Below are positions 4,584 through 11,289 of a DNA stretch of 13,458 bases, one piece after another; within the stretch, counting starts at the first letter, position 1; every line of letters starts with the position of its first letter. Location of the stretch: NCBI GenBank assembly GCA_026985385.1, contig JALSQM010000044.1:1-13458 (forward strand), given 5' to 3'. The position numbers and the translations under genes were made by a program. The notes below the pieces were generated by a model. The model was not told the origin of the DNA and did no database searches. It saw only the letters and a list, made by a program, of their open reading frames with translations. Source of the DNA: Acidilobaceae archaeon. Lineage in GTDB: Archaea > Thermoproteota > Thermoprotei_A > Sulfolobales > Acidilobaceae.

Positions 4584-6047
4584 ATGGCTGACCCCTTCAT
4601 AGTCGTAATAGGTGCTATGAGCCTTGTAAGTCTAGTCCTAATATTGAGGAACACGTTATCCGAGAGGGTGCCGCGGCCCCGAATATATTATGAGGGAGAT
4701 GGGCTCACCGTAAACATTGAGGACTCAAGGCTTCAGGGCATAGCGTTTGTATCGGAAGAGCTGCCCCCTCACGACAGGGATCCCGGCCGGAGAGTTCTCA
4801 GACTAGCCAGAGACGCTGGCGTAAGCGTGTCTATAGTATCGGGCCTCTATAGGGTGCAAAAGGATAGGATTCTGCGGAGGATCGAGGAGGTTCTCGGGAG
4901 ACTCGAGGCCGCCTACTCGATCTCTAGGTCTGCTAGGATTAAATCGATGCTTGAAACCGTTACCTCCATATATAACGAGGTCGCAATAACCTCCCAGCCA
5001 TACTGGGGGGCCCTCGCAGTCGTTGTGTGGGTACCACCAGGGCCTGAGGGCCTGGCCCGGGCTGAGGCGTTTAAGACCCTCCTCGAAGCCGAGCTCGGGG
5101 TGAACCTGGAGAGAATAAGAGAGCCGTCCTGCCAGGATATCCTAGCCCCACAGCCCAGTGCCAGGCCTATCTCGGATAATACAATAGTCTTACCGCCTAG
5201 ACAATACGATGTAAGGGGGTACCCCGTAGTCGTCGGTTGGAGGCTCGACTTAGAATCGGCCGTCTACGCTCTTGACTATCCCTCGGATTTCTCCACCCAT
5301 ATAGCAGTAGTCGGACCCACCGGCAAGGGTAAGACCGTGCTACTCGCCGGCATAGCCTCCCAACTAGCGGCCCTCTCGGAGTCTACGGGGGATCCCAGCC
5401 TCCTCTTGGTAATAGATCCTAAGGGCGATCTAAAGGCTCTCCTAGGCGGAGGCGGGGGGCAACTAAAAATCGTGGGGCCCGAGGTTGGAGTTGAGGCGGC
5501 CCTGGAGGAGCTTTCAGGCCTCTGGGCTAGGAGGGAGTCTACCTTCGGGAGGGTAGTTGTAATAGTCGATGAGGCGTGGCGCTTCATGAGGGGGTCCCCC
5601 GAAGTATTTGAAGCCATAGCCAGGGAGGGGAGATCCCTTGGGTTCCATATAGTTTACGCCGTCCAGGAACCCTCCGACATACCCAAGCCCATAGCCGACA
5701 ACACAGGCACCTTCATAGTCTTCGGGGGTAAAACGTTCTCCTACGCTGAGCTGGCCTCGAGACTCGGCCTAGAGGGGATGACATCCGAGCTACTCGAGCT
5801 ACCCGTAGGGGAGGCCATTATAGCTAAGAGGGACTCGAAGCCTGTGCCAGTGAGGGTCATGAACTTCACTAAACTTCTTAAAACCTCCGAACCCTCCCGG
5901 GCCACTCAGTGGACGCTGGGGGAGGGTAGGATTGGGGAAGAGGCTAAGACAACAGCGGATGGGGAAGGGCTCACCCACCTTCAGGAGCCCAGGCCACATA
6001 CACCCGGGACCAGCAAAGTATCCGCCCCCGACGAGCGAGGCCCTTAG
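4584..6047 (+). CDS. cedB: CedB, HerA/VirB4-type ATPase of the DNA-import apparatus
   Basis: P-loop ATPase that would power DNA transfer across the membrane. A hydrophobic helix at residues 5-21 can anchor it to the membrane. The region to about 230 is the membrane-proximal/N-terminal domain, and the FtsK/HerA-type motor follows: Walker A GPTGKGKT (244-251), LLLVIDPKGD (273-282), Walker B VVVIVDEAW (324-332), and YAVQEPSDIPKPI (358-370), matching the HerA/VirB4 sensor segment with Gln361. GRSLGFH (349-355) precedes it, as in HerA-like enzymes. ATG 4584 has GAGGTG seven nt upstream, overlapping the cedA stop, so the two are co-translated. The last ~55 residues are low in hydrophobics and rich in Thr, Glu, Pro and Gly; most of that tail is also the rpl2 promoter, ribosome-binding site and first 38 codons. 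A HerA-family role in DNA repair is less likely, given the membrane helix and neighbours. Confidence 0.82.
   Translation: MADPFIVVIGAMSLVSLVLILRNTLSERVPRPRIYYEGDGLTVNIEDSRLQGIAFVSEELPPHDRDPGRRVLRLARDAGVSVSIVSGLYRVQKDRILRRIEEVLGRLEAAYSISRSARIKSMLETVTSIYNEVAITSQPYWGALAVVVWVPPGPEGLARAEAFKTLLEAELGVNLERIREPSCQDILAPQPSARPISDNTIVLPPRQYDVRGYPVVVGWRLDLESAVYALDYPSDFSTHIAVVGPTGKGKTVLLAGIASQLAALSESTGDPSLLLVIDPKGDLKALLGGGGGQLKIVGPEVGVEAALEELSGLWARRESTFGRVVVIVDEAWRFMRGSPEVFEAIAREGRSLGFHIVYAVQEPSDIPKPIADNTGTFIVFGGKTFSYAELASRLGLEGMTSELLELPVGEAIIAKRDSKPVPVRVMNFTKLLKTSEPSRATQWTLGEGRIGEEAKTTADGEGLTHLQEPRPHTPGTSKVSAPDERGP
5877..5927 (+). promoter_or_regulatory. rpl2 promoter-like box and ribosome-binding site inside cedB
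   Basis: CTTAAAA at 5877-5883 resembles an archaeal TATA box. A start site about 26 nt on (near 5906) would leave a leader of about 26 nt carrying GGAGGGT at 5921-5927. GGAGG ends 6 nt before TTG 5932, which fixes that TTG as the rpl2 start despite the overlap with cedB. Confidence 0.5.
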
Positions 6048-6648
6048 AGGGAGGGTGGTAGAGCTTATACACGACCCGGGCCGCTATGTGCCTCTGGCCA
6101 GAGTGGTCATGGAGAACGGCGAGGAGTTCCTTATGCCCGCCGCCGAGGGCATGTACGTCGGCCAGATAATAGAGATCGGGCCTGGGGCCAAGCCCGAGCC
6201 GGGCAACATATTACCCCTGGGCGAGATCCCCGAAGGCTCGATGGTGTATAACATAGAGCTCCTCCCCGGCGACGGGGGTAAGCTTGCAAGACAGGCCGGC
6301 AGCTACGCTATAATACTCGGCAAGTCCGGCGATAGGGTGAGGGTAAAGCTACCCAGCGGCAAGGAGAAGGACATCCCAGCCAACGCTAGGGCAACCATAG
6401 GAATACCCGCAGGGGCGGGCAGGATAGAGAAGCCTCTCATGAAGGCTGGCAACGCCTATCACAAGTGGAAGGTTAAGGCTAGGAAGTGGCCTAGGGTGAG
6501 GGGCGTCGCAATGAATGCCGCGAGCCACCCATTCGGAGGAGGTAGCCACCAGAGAAAGAGCCACCCAAGCACTGTTGCCAGGGAGACCCCGCCCGGGAGG
6601 AAGGTGGGCCACATAGCCGCTAGGAGAACCGGGAGGAGGAAGAGGTAG
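5932..6648 (+). CDS. rpl2: Ribosomal protein L2 (uL2)
   Basis: Large-subunit protein at the peptidyl-transferase centre, needed for subunit association. At 238 aa it is the usual archaeal length. The N-terminus MGKRLRQQRMGKGSPTFRSPGH is the archaeal uL2 opening. The centre has the SH3-like part (VYNIELLPGDGGKLARQAGSYA, about 105-126), and the C-terminus has RGVAMNAASHPFGGGSHQ (190-207), whose His199 matches the conserved functional histidine; the family more often has Asp before this His, here Ser198. The TTG start is set by the family N-terminus and by GGAGG at 5921-5925. The first 116 nt overlap cedB in another frame. uL2 normally follows L23 in the S10 cluster; here it stands 5.5 kb from rpl3 on the opposite strand, so it has left that cluster. 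Confidence 0.95.
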   Translation: MGKRLRQQRMGKGSPTFRSPGHIHPGPAKYPPPTSEALRGRVVELIHDPGRYVPLARVVMENGEEFLMPAAEGMYVGQIIEIGPGAKPEPGNILPLGEIPEGSMVYNIELLPGDGGKLARQAGSYAIILGKSGDRVRVKLPSGKEKDIPANARATIGIPAGAGRIEKPLMKAGNAYHKWKVKARKWPRVRGVAMNAASHPFGGGSHQRKSHPSTVARETPPGRKVGHIAARRTGRRKR

Positions 6649-6736
6649 CAAGGCAACAGCGGAACCCATCCTCTCCTCTCTAGCTACCACTACCGGAGGC
6701 ACGGGCTCGGCAGCCCCTTAATGGCCCTAGACCCCC

Positions 6737-7435
6737 CTAGAGGTTTACCATCTCCTCATAGGCCCTGACTAGCCTGCAAGCGACGCTCCATGCAGGGAGG
6801 GGCTCACCCCCGGCTATGCTGTAGTATTCCCTGGCCTTCCTAAGCGTTGACCTCTCAAAGTCCCCGCGTGGAAATGCACCTATACCTAGTAGCCCGTTTA
6901 CTGCCAGTGCCCTCGCAACAACCTCCTCCTCAGAGGATCTTACCCCCCGCTCCCAGAGCAGGATTAGAGGGCCCTCCTCCTTGACGAAGTCTGAGAGCCT
7001 ATCTGCTACCTTGTAAATCAGCGCCTCACCCTCGGGGGGCACCCTGCCGTCGCGGAGGAGGTGAGCCATAAGTCCCTTGAAGCGCTCATAGTTCTTAGGG
7101 ATCCTCTCCCAAGGGCTGAAGGCGTAGACCTCACCGTTTACCGTGTGCATGTAGACCTCGACTAACCCTCTCCTCCCAGCCCTCGATTCGAGTAGTACTA
7201 GAAGTGTTAGATGCACTATATCGGGTCTCCCCCTCTTCCACTTCCTAGGCAGGCTAGCCATAGCATTGTAGTGGAGGCTCTTGTCCAAAAGCAGCATACC
7301 CGGCTCGACACCGTAGCGCTCGGAGGTCTTCCTGACCTGGGGGTGATCCCACAACTCGCGGGGCACAGTCTCAACGCCGCTCTCCAGTAGTATCACTCTA
7401 AGTCTCGGTATACTCCGGGGGAGTCCACTCGCCAC
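6737..7435 (-). CDS. nep1: Nep1/Emg1, 16S rRNA pseudouridine N1-methyltransferase
   Basis: SPOUT-class enzyme that methylates N1 of a conserved pseudouridine in helix 35 of small-subunit rRNA and helps small-subunit assembly. Diagnostic blocks: VILLESGVETVPRELWDHP (14-32), MLLLDKSLHYNAM (47-59), KRGRPDIVHLTLL (67-79), RIPKNYERFKGLM (111-123) and the SAM-binding knot with GIGAFPRGDF (184-193). At 232 aa it is of normal length. The GTG start at 7435 overlaps the upstream metallo-beta-lactamase gene by 38 nt; relatives start nearer RLRVILLE, but no standard codon lies there. GTG 7396, one nt past the upstream stop, is possible but would cut into the first strand. It is the last gene of the minus-strand operon. 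Confidence 0.92.
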   Translation of the reverse strand: MASGLPRSIPRLRVILLESGVETVPRELWDHPQVRKTSERYGVEPGMLLLDKSLHYNAMASLPRKWKRGRPDIVHLTLLVLLESRAGRRGLVEVYMHTVNGEVYAFSPWERIPKNYERFKGLMAHLLRDGRVPPEGEALIYKVADRLSDFVKEEGPLILLWERGVRSSEEEVVARALAVNGLLGIGAFPRGDFERSTLRKAREYYSIAGGEPLPAWSVACRLVRAYEEMVNL

Positions 7436-8291
7436 GCCAGAGCTCCCTCCTATAGGCCTCGAGGAGCCGTAGGGGGACTCCCTCGAACTCTGCTGCCGAT
7501 ACCACGTCCACCCCCGCAGGGGCTCCCGCCCTAATGTCGGATACTATCTCCCCGTACTTCTTATCCCTCGCTAAGTGGTGGTCGACTACAACCCTCCGCG
7601 GCCTTAGAGTCCTTAAAACCTCCCTAAGCCCCCTGAAGCCTGCCTCTACAGCCTCTACAGGCACCTTATAGCCAGCAAAATAGGTGGGAGGACCGTCTAT
7701 CACTAGTACGTCAATACGTCCCTGAGAGCTAAGCCACTTAACGGCCTCTTCGTCTACGGGGCCCTGGACATCGCTGCCGAAGATTACCCTACCCTCGTCG
7801 CACTCTATAAGGGCCATTATGACCTTGCCAACCTTCGTGCCGGGCTCACCGTGCCAGACGGGGGGTGAGAAGGTGAAGCGGACGCCCTCGAATACATGCG
7901 AGCCTCCATCAGCATAGACTACATCAGCCTTCTCCTCGACACCACCTTTCACTAGGAACCTATGGGCCCTGATCCTCTGGCTCGTGTTTATGTCCGACTT
8001 GGGGTGTTTGACGAAAATCTTCTTTCCGAAGTAGAGCTCTGGCTCGTTCGCTATGTAGTGATCGTAGTGGTAGTGTGTTATAATAGCTACATGCGAGTCC
8101 ATCAGTAACTCCCTAATCCTCTCAAGGCTCCTCTCCAATTCCTCTATTTCAACTTCGTGAGGCGGTAGCCCATAGCGGCGGGGCGCGAGACTGGCTCCTA
8201 GATCGACAGCTATGGAGAGGCCACACATTTCAATGTAGGTAGCGAGGCTCCTCACACCCATGCTATCAGCTGCCACCACCCGAACCCTCAC
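7398..8291 (-). CDS. UPF0282-family metallo-beta-lactamase-fold hydrolase
   Basis: Archaeal conserved protein (COG2248/UPF0282) of unknown substrate with a complete metallo-beta-lactamase metal site. The opening VVAADSMGVRSLATYIE and LGASLAPRRYGLPPH (31-45) are family-typical. HYHYDH gives His73, His75, Asp77 and His78; His147 is in VWHGEPG, Asp174 in IFGSDVQGP, and His238/His239 in VVVDHHLARD, so two metal ions are probably bound. 297 aa matches the family. By fold it could be a nuclease or other phosphodiesterase/hydrolase, and the neighbours (rnhB, trm10, nep1) favour nucleic-acid processing, but that is inference. The GTG start at 8291 overlaps the end of trm10 by 26 nt and its stop overlaps nep1; in-frame GTG codons at 8279 and 8276 are alternatives. 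Confidence 0.85.
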   Translation of the reverse strand: MRVRVVAADSMGVRSLATYIEMCGLSIAVDLGASLAPRRYGLPPHEVEIEELERSLERIRELLMDSHVAIITHYHYDHYIANEPELYFGKKIFVKHPKSDINTSQRIRAHRFLVKGGVEEKADVVYADGGSHVFEGVRFTFSPPVWHGEPGTKVGKVIMALIECDEGRVIFGSDVQGPVDEEAVKWLSSQGRIDVLVIDGPPTYFAGYKVPVEAVEAGFRGLREVLRTLRPRRVVVDHHLARDKKYGEIVSDIRAGAPAGVDVVSAAEFEGVPLRLLEAYRRELWRGEWTPPEYTET

Positions 8292-9318
8292 CGCCTACCA
8301 CCTCGGCCTTGGCTTTACGCGCAGCCTCGAGGAAGTCCTCCCAGCTAATTGGAAGCCATTCCCTGAGTTCATCGAACTTCTCGGCCCTAATCACCCTCCT
8401 ACCACCCCTGGACTCGGATGCCCGCATCACCTCGACGAAGAGCCTTCTAGAGACGTCCCTCTTACTCATCGATGATACTATGGCTCTTTCGATATCCCCC
8501 CTATAGAGGAACCTGGCCTTGAGGAGGATCTCGACGATCCTGTTAATCCTGTCTGGTACACCTATTATTGAGCCCCTTAGAGTTATCCTCCTAGGCTTAC
8601 CCCAAGGCACCATGCGGTCTAGGACTCTGCTGATGCCGCGCCGCGGGATTAGGTCTACTATTCCCCCTATAAGGAAGGCTTGAGCCTTCATCACGTCTTC
8701 GGGCGTGAGATCCTCAGGGGCGTCGGGCCTCAGTATTATTATCTCCTCGGCCCCGACACTCCAGAGTAGCTCGTTAGGTCTAGCGCTGGTTATCAACGCC
8801 TTATTTCTCCCCATGAGGGTCTGCAGGCTCTCTTTTATATCCCCAGTGGCGCTCGTAAGGGCTAGATGGCGATCCCAGAGATACTCTCTTACGACCGAAA
8901 GACTCATCGCAACCTGAATTCTGAGCTTGGCTATTTCCTCCTCGGAGTGGAGCCTCCAAAGGCCTAGATCTACCGCTATGAGGGGGAATGGGGGGTCGGG
9001 CAACCGGGCTTCTAAATCCCTCCAACTAATCTCGCCATCGCCAGAGACTACCTCGGCCTCATAGCGCTCAAGGCCTTTCCCCCCATGTATTGTTAGTACC
9101 CTGCCTTCGAATACTTCCTTCCAGATGACCCCCGCTAGACCCTTTGATTCCCTTATAGAGTACTCATTAACAAGCATCTCCACAGCGAGTCTCTGAAAGC
9201 CTAATCTCGCCAGTTTCTGTGAAGAGATCCACACGCGCGGTCTTACGCCGTAGTAGGCATAATCAACTAGGAGCTCCTTTAGAGCGTGACCCGGTGTTGG
9301 CGATATACCCCCCTCCAT
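8266..9318 (-). CDS. trm10: Trm10-family tRNA position-9 N1-methyltransferase (m1A9/m1G9)
   Basis: SPOUT-class enzyme that methylates N1 of the purine at tRNA position 9; crenarchaeal members act on A9, euryarchaeal relatives on G9 or both. Counting from ATG 9318 (350 aa), VDLGLW (about 116-121) opens the catalytic domain. It ends with FLIGGIVDLIPRRG (215-228) and ITLRGSIIGVPDRINRIVEILL (245-266), the archaeal Trm10 signature that forms the SAM-binding knot. The N-terminal ~110 residues form the tRNA-binding part, and the C-terminal tail ends in GGEGSGGGS. The frame is open to TTG 9351, but a GGGGGAGG Shine-Dalgarno at 9337-9344 lies downstream of that codon. ATG 9318 (AGGA six nt before) or TTG 9324 is therefore the likelier start. 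Second gene of the operon; A9/G9 choice cannot be read from sequence. Confidence 0.87.
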   Translation of the reverse strand: MEGGISPTPGHALKELLVDYAYYGVRPRVWISSQKLARLGFQRLAVEMLVNEYSIRESKGLAGVIWKEVFEGRVLTIHGGKGLERYEAEVVSGDGEISWRDLEARLPDPPFPLIAVDLGLWRLHSEEEIAKLRIQVAMSLSVVREYLWDRHLALTSATGDIKESLQTLMGRNKALITSARPNELLWSVGAEEIIILRPDAPEDLTPEDVMKAQAFLIGGIVDLIPRRGISRVLDRMVPWGKPRRITLRGSIIGVPDRINRIVEILLKARFLYRGDIERAIVSSMSKRDVSRRLFVEVMRASESRGGRRVIRAEKFDELREWLPISWEDFLEAARKAKAEVVGGEGSGGGS

Positions 9319-9381
9319 CGTCAATCCTATCGTGTACCTCCCCCGAGACAATCGGTGGGGAGGCCTAATTTACACGCGACA

Positions 9382-10089
9382 TCAATCCCGCTTCATCCAT
9401 TTATCCAAACCCACACCTCTAGAAGCATTCGAGGCCTCTCCTGTAACCTTTCCTCCAAACCCGTACCTCCTAAGCGTTGACCACGAATATCTCACTATCG
9501 GGGGCCGCGAACCCGCCTCTAGCTGCTTCCTAACCCACTCAACAGTCCTCGGGTCGGAGGGGTAGCCGCTGCCGGAGACGCCATAAAGGCTGGCCAGCAC
9601 CCTTATCCTGGTATCGCGTAGGTGCTTAGCCACTATGCTGGCAGCGGCTACATGGGGGTAACGTCTGTCGGCCTTCTCCTCAATGACTAGGAGTCCCCTA
9701 AACCCCATTCTCTCCAGCTCCGAGGGTAGGATGCGGGGCTTCCCATACCTATCAATCTCGATAGCAGCTATCCACTCGATACCTCCCAGCCTCTCCGAGA
9801 GATTCCTGATAATCCTCAGTATAGCCCTCTCCGTCAAGACGGTCAAGTTCTCCCTGTCTATGGCCTCGGGAGGCACTGTAACCACGGAGATCATGCCGAG
9901 CCTGCAGATCCTCCTATAGAGCCTCGACCTACTATCGGGTGATAGGAGCTTGCTATCCTTTACGCCGATCTCCACTAGCCTCTCGGCAACCTCGGGCGGC
10001 GCGGCGAAGCCTGCGACGAACATCTCTCCCACTAGGCTACCACGGCCGGCCTCGTCTACACCTACGACTACCTTCGGCCTTCCCTCCAC
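9382..10089 (-). CDS. rnhB: Ribonuclease HII
   Basis: Removes RNA from RNA/DNA hybrids and nicks at single ribonucleotides embedded in DNA. VGVDEAGRGSLVG (9-21) carries Asp12 and Glu13 plus the GRG motif that contacts the RNA-DNA junction. The other acidic residues are Asp113 in EIDRYG and Asp141 in EEKADRRYPHVAAASIVAK, which is the family pattern DEDD. GYPSDPRTVEW (175-185) and the conserved Tyr/Trp region follow. 235 aa is normal for archaeal enzymes; the last ~20 residues are a variable tail. The GTG start at 10089 is preceded by AGGAGG four nt upstream. It is the first gene of the minus-strand operon, read from the bidirectional promoter near 10133, with about 60 nt to trm10. Confidence 0.95.
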   Translation of the reverse strand: MEGRPKVVVGVDEAGRGSLVGEMFVAGFAAPPEVAERLVEIGVKDSKLLSPDSRSRLYRRICRLGMISVVTVPPEAIDRENLTVLTERAILRIIRNLSERLGGIEWIAAIEIDRYGKPRILPSELERMGFRGLLVIEEKADRRYPHVAAASIVAKHLRDTRIRVLASLYGVSGSGYPSDPRTVEWVRKQLEAGSRPPIVRYSWSTLRRYGFGGKVTGEASNASRGVGLDKWMKRD

Positions 10090-10126
10090 AGCCTCCTGCC
10101 TCCTTCATCATACGCGACACAAGCCG

Positions 10127-10140
10127 GAGTAATAATCCCC
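10127..10140. promoter_or_regulatory. Bidirectional promoter between rnhB and the IF-2B-like gene
   Basis: GAGTAATAATCCCC on plus, GGGGATTATTACTC on minus. The AT core lies about 44 nt before rnhB GTG 10089 and about 49 nt before ATG 10182, leaving leaders of roughly 20 nt each way. The core GGGATTATTA is shared exactly with the divergent promoter at 1516-1525, the other AT island serving two divergent genes in this window. Confidence 0.5.
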
Positions 10141-10181
10141 TCAGCGTTTGCACATGGATGGGGGGCTAGGGGATCGAGGCT

Positions 10182-11120
10182 ATGCGCTCTAAGGCGCTAA
10201 ACAGGTTTGAAGAGAGGTTAAGGAGTATAAGGGAGAAGCTGATATCTATAGATGTCCAAACCCTTGGGGATCATGTAGGCATGCTCGTGCTCGAGACCTT
10301 AAAGAAGATTAAGGCTAAAGACAGAGAATCGCTCTCATCATCATTGAGAATGATGTCCTCTACCATTAGAGAGTATGTGCCCTTCAGCTTTTCTGCGCTC
10401 CTGATCGGCGACATTCTAGATATAACCGCGTCTAAGCTAGATCAGAACTCCCTCGATCCCAGCGAGGCATTGGAGAGTGCTGAGGCTGCGTTAAAGAGGC
10501 TACTAACATACTCCACATCAAGCCTGAAAAAACTCGCAATAAACCTTGCAAGACACATAGATACTGAGTCGAAGGTGCTCGTGCTAGGCTATACCAATGC
10601 GCTCTTCAAGATACTCTCATTAACCTCGTCTAAGATAGAGACGATATACACCCTCTCATTCTGGCCACTAATGAGTGGGAGGGGGTTTGCGGTAGAGTTG
10701 AGGAGTAGGGGGCTCAACGCGATACCATGGCCCGACTCAGCCGTTTCCCAGGCAGTATCGGAGTCAGACTACGTAATCATATCTACTGTGGGGGTCTCCG
10801 CCGAGGGAGTATTCATAGCCGAATCCGGATCCTACGGTGCTACCCTGCTAGCGAGTAACGAGGGGAAAGACGTGATAGTACTTACAAGGGCGTGGAACTT
10901 TAGGTCTTCGACACCGGATAATATAGGAGAGATAACATCGGAGATCCCGCACCCACTAAAGAAAAATATATTAATGAAAATTAAAGTTTTCGACATAATA
11001 CCCTTAGCAAAGGCGAGAACCATAGTAACAGATCTTAACGTCCTGCCAATCGATAATATCGATAGCCACACAATAAATGATTATTATACAAAAATTTTAG
11101 ATAATATTTTATTAATTTAA
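10182..11120 (+). CDS. IF-2B family protein (eIF2B-alpha-like), degenerate active site
   Basis: Rossmann-like protein of the eIF2B-alpha/beta/delta and ribose-1,5-bisphosphate isomerase superfamily. Residues 1-125 are helical, and the alpha/beta domain starts at KVLVLGYTNALFKIL (131-145). TIYTLSFWPLMSGRGFAVELRSRGLNAIPWPDSAV (154-188) aligns with the superfamily block that reads ExRPxxEGrxLAxEL...T.I.DSA, and DYVIISTVGVSAEGVFIAESGSYGATLLA (196-224) with the block that normally reads D.VlvGADaI..nG.v.nkiGT. The catalytic Cys of the TxCNxG-type motif and Asp of GAD, present in isomerases, are replaced (YTNA and TVGV). So it is probably not an isomerase and may be a regulatory or structural relative. 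ATG 10182 starts 312 aa; an in-frame ATG at 10158 is closed by TAG. From about 10960 to the stop the gene becomes very AT-rich, unlike its neighbours. Confidence 0.65.
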   Translation: MRSKALNRFEERLRSIREKLISIDVQTLGDHVGMLVLETLKKIKAKDRESLSSSLRMMSSTIREYVPFSFSALLIGDILDITASKLDQNSLDPSEALESAEAALKRLLTYSTSSLKKLAINLARHIDTESKVLVLGYTNALFKILSLTSSKIETIYTLSFWPLMSGRGFAVELRSRGLNAIPWPDSAVSQAVSESDYVIISTVGVSAEGVFIAESGSYGATLLASNEGKDVIVLTRAWNFRSSTPDNIGEITSEIPHPLKKNILMKIKVFDIIPLAKARTIVTDLNVLPIDNIDSHTINDYYTKILDNILLI

Positions 11121-11134
11121 AACTATCATTAATG

Positions 11135-11165
11135 CTCCTAGATCCACGAGTTACATTCATAGGAG
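11135..11165 (+). repeat. Small inverted repeat after the IF-2B-like gene
   Basis: CTCCTA (11135-11140) and TAGGAG (11160-11165) form a 6-bp stem with a 19-nt loop just 3' of the AT-rich end of the upstream gene. It may mark the transcript end, but there is no T tract after it; the T-rich run TTTTAGATAATATTTTATT (11094-11112) inside the gene end is a likelier stop signal. Confidence 0.3.
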
Positions 11166-11197
11166 GGAGAAGCGTGGCCTGCAATTCCGGAAGCCGA

Positions 11198-11232
11198 CGA
11201 CCCGGGGCGTCACGTCCCCGGTACTGGGGTCG
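11198..11232 (+). other. GC-rich hairpin between IF-2B-like gene and glmM
   Basis: CGACCC 11198-11203 pairs with GGGTCG 11227-11232, enclosing GGGG-CG-TCA-CG-CCCC (11204-11219, one bulged T at 11215); the 7 nt 11220-11226 remain unpaired on the 3' side. The stem stands out in the 169-bp gap, next to the window's most AT-rich stretch. It could be part of a small RNA, or a protective 3' end for the upstream transcript. I could not fit it to a tRNA, a C/D-box RNA or a convincing H/ACA guide. Confidence 0.35.
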
Positions 11233-11241
11233 CTGCCGAGA

Positions 11242-11250
11242 GCTAAAAAT
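11242..11250 (+). promoter_or_regulatory. Promoter-like box for glmM
   Basis: GCTAAAAAT is a TATA-like box. A start about 26 nt downstream (near 11273) gives a leader of about 17 nt before TTG 11290, with GGGTGG available as ribosome-binding site. A 7-codon frame from ATG 11263 ends at TAG 11284 just before the TTG and is probably incidental. Confidence 0.5.
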
Positions 11251-11289
11251 CAGTGGGTGTGCATGGAAGGCTCGGCGGGTGGCTAGTGC

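Noticed and set aside
6349..6702. Minus-strand 117-aa frame opposite rpl2
   Set aside because: It is the complement of a well-conserved ribosomal protein gene, with no family similarity or independent start signals.
10090..10110. C/D-box RNA suggested by TGATGA on the minus strand
   Set aside because: No D box (CTGA) or D'/C' pair within about 70 nt; the string lies in the rnhB leader beside a clear AGGAGG ribosome-binding site.
11263..11286. Seven-codon upstream ORF before glmM
   Set aside because: It lies before the expected transcription start (about 11273), so it is probably not transcribed.
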